Made by a program: the position numbers and the translations under genes. Shown here piece by piece: positions 63,679 through 64,000 of a stretch of 64,000 nt of DNA (positions are counted from its first letter, which is position 1; each line of letters begins with the position of its first letter). Source of the stretch: Solanum dulcamara. Taxonomy: Eukaryota; Streptophyta; Magnoliopsida; Solanales; Solanaceae. The notes under the pieces are model-generated. The model did not search any database. It saw only the letters and a list, made by a program, of their open reading frames with translations, and was not told where the DNA came from. The stretch covers positions 76,489,097-76,553,096 of the forward strand of contig NC_077242.1 of the NCBI RefSeq assembly GCF_947179165.1, read 5' to 3'.

Positions 63679-64000
63679 TGTAACATCCCCTAAAAACATT
63701 GTATACGGTGTTTCAATTTTCGTCTAAACATGATACAACCTATGTATTTTGGGCATAACTTTTCATAAGAATATCCAAATTGAGTGATTCAAATTTCTGA
63801 GTAATCCCAAGATCATTACCTACAACTTTTATGAAGACCATATTTTAAGATTCGGAGGTTAAGTAGGTCAAATAAATTAATCTTTGTAAGGTAGGATGCT
63901 GTTACGGAAATGAGTGTTTATAGAAGAAAAATCATATCTCACTGTAGGTTTATCCAAATTGGTTGATTCTTAAACGATATGAAACTAGACTTCCATATCT
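63679..64000 (+). mobile_element. Family 2 LTR start, running off the window
   Basis: TGTAACATCCCCTAAAAACA begins a copy closely matching 26813 onward; it continues past the window end, so completeness cannot be judged. Confidence 0.88.

Overview
This is plant nuclear DNA, almost certainly from a Solanaceae species and probably Solanum (tomato/potato type). The pointers are introns with GT-AG ends, class II defensin genes closely resembling the tomato/tobacco floral defensin family, short interspersed repeats of Solanaceae type, and Ty3/Gypsy LTRs primed by initiator tRNA-Met. Most of the window is AT-rich intergenic and retrotransposon DNA; the genes are few.

Left part (1-11.2 kb): the 3' part of a RING-H2 finger (ATL-type) E3 ligase gene on the + strand (window starts inside the RING), then about 6 kb of repeat-rich spacer containing a long AAT microsatellite, a 642-bp element bounded by a 13-bp target duplication, a Solanaceae dispersed repeat and a SINE relic. 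An intronless cation/calcium exchanger (CCX) gene follows on the - strand, with a short antisense-looking relic of its own coding sequence 0.5 kb downstream.

Middle part (11.2-29.2 kb): a three-layer nest of LTR elements, all in - orientation. A solo LTR (family 1, target duplication ATTTC) was split by a family 3 solo LTR (target duplication TGGAT), which was split by a complete family 1 element with two nearly identical 2.33-kb LTRs but a non-coding interior. Next come non-coding DNA, a decayed LINE fragment, and a family 2 LTR with its primer-binding site.

Right part (29.6-62.6 kb): three related duplicons carrying class II defensin genes. Three genes look intact (34979-35636, 49710-50451, 58067-58804) and three are broken (33018, 48716, 61123). 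The ancestral duplicon seems to have held two genes, an 'E-type' (extra Lys-Asn near the mature N terminus, about 410-bp intron) followed by an 'F-type' (no Lys-Asn, about 340-bp intron). Duplicon 1 keeps a dead E-type and a live F-type; duplicon 2 keeps a dead E-type and a second, live E-type placed by unequal recombination; duplicon 3 keeps a live E-type and a dead F-type. Each duplicon therefore retains exactly one apparently functional gene. The duplicons are separated by nested, truncated LTRs (families 1, 2, 3) and gypsy gag fragments, and two duplicon edges are fused to gag at essentially the same point. No tRNA, rRNA or CRISPR features were seen.
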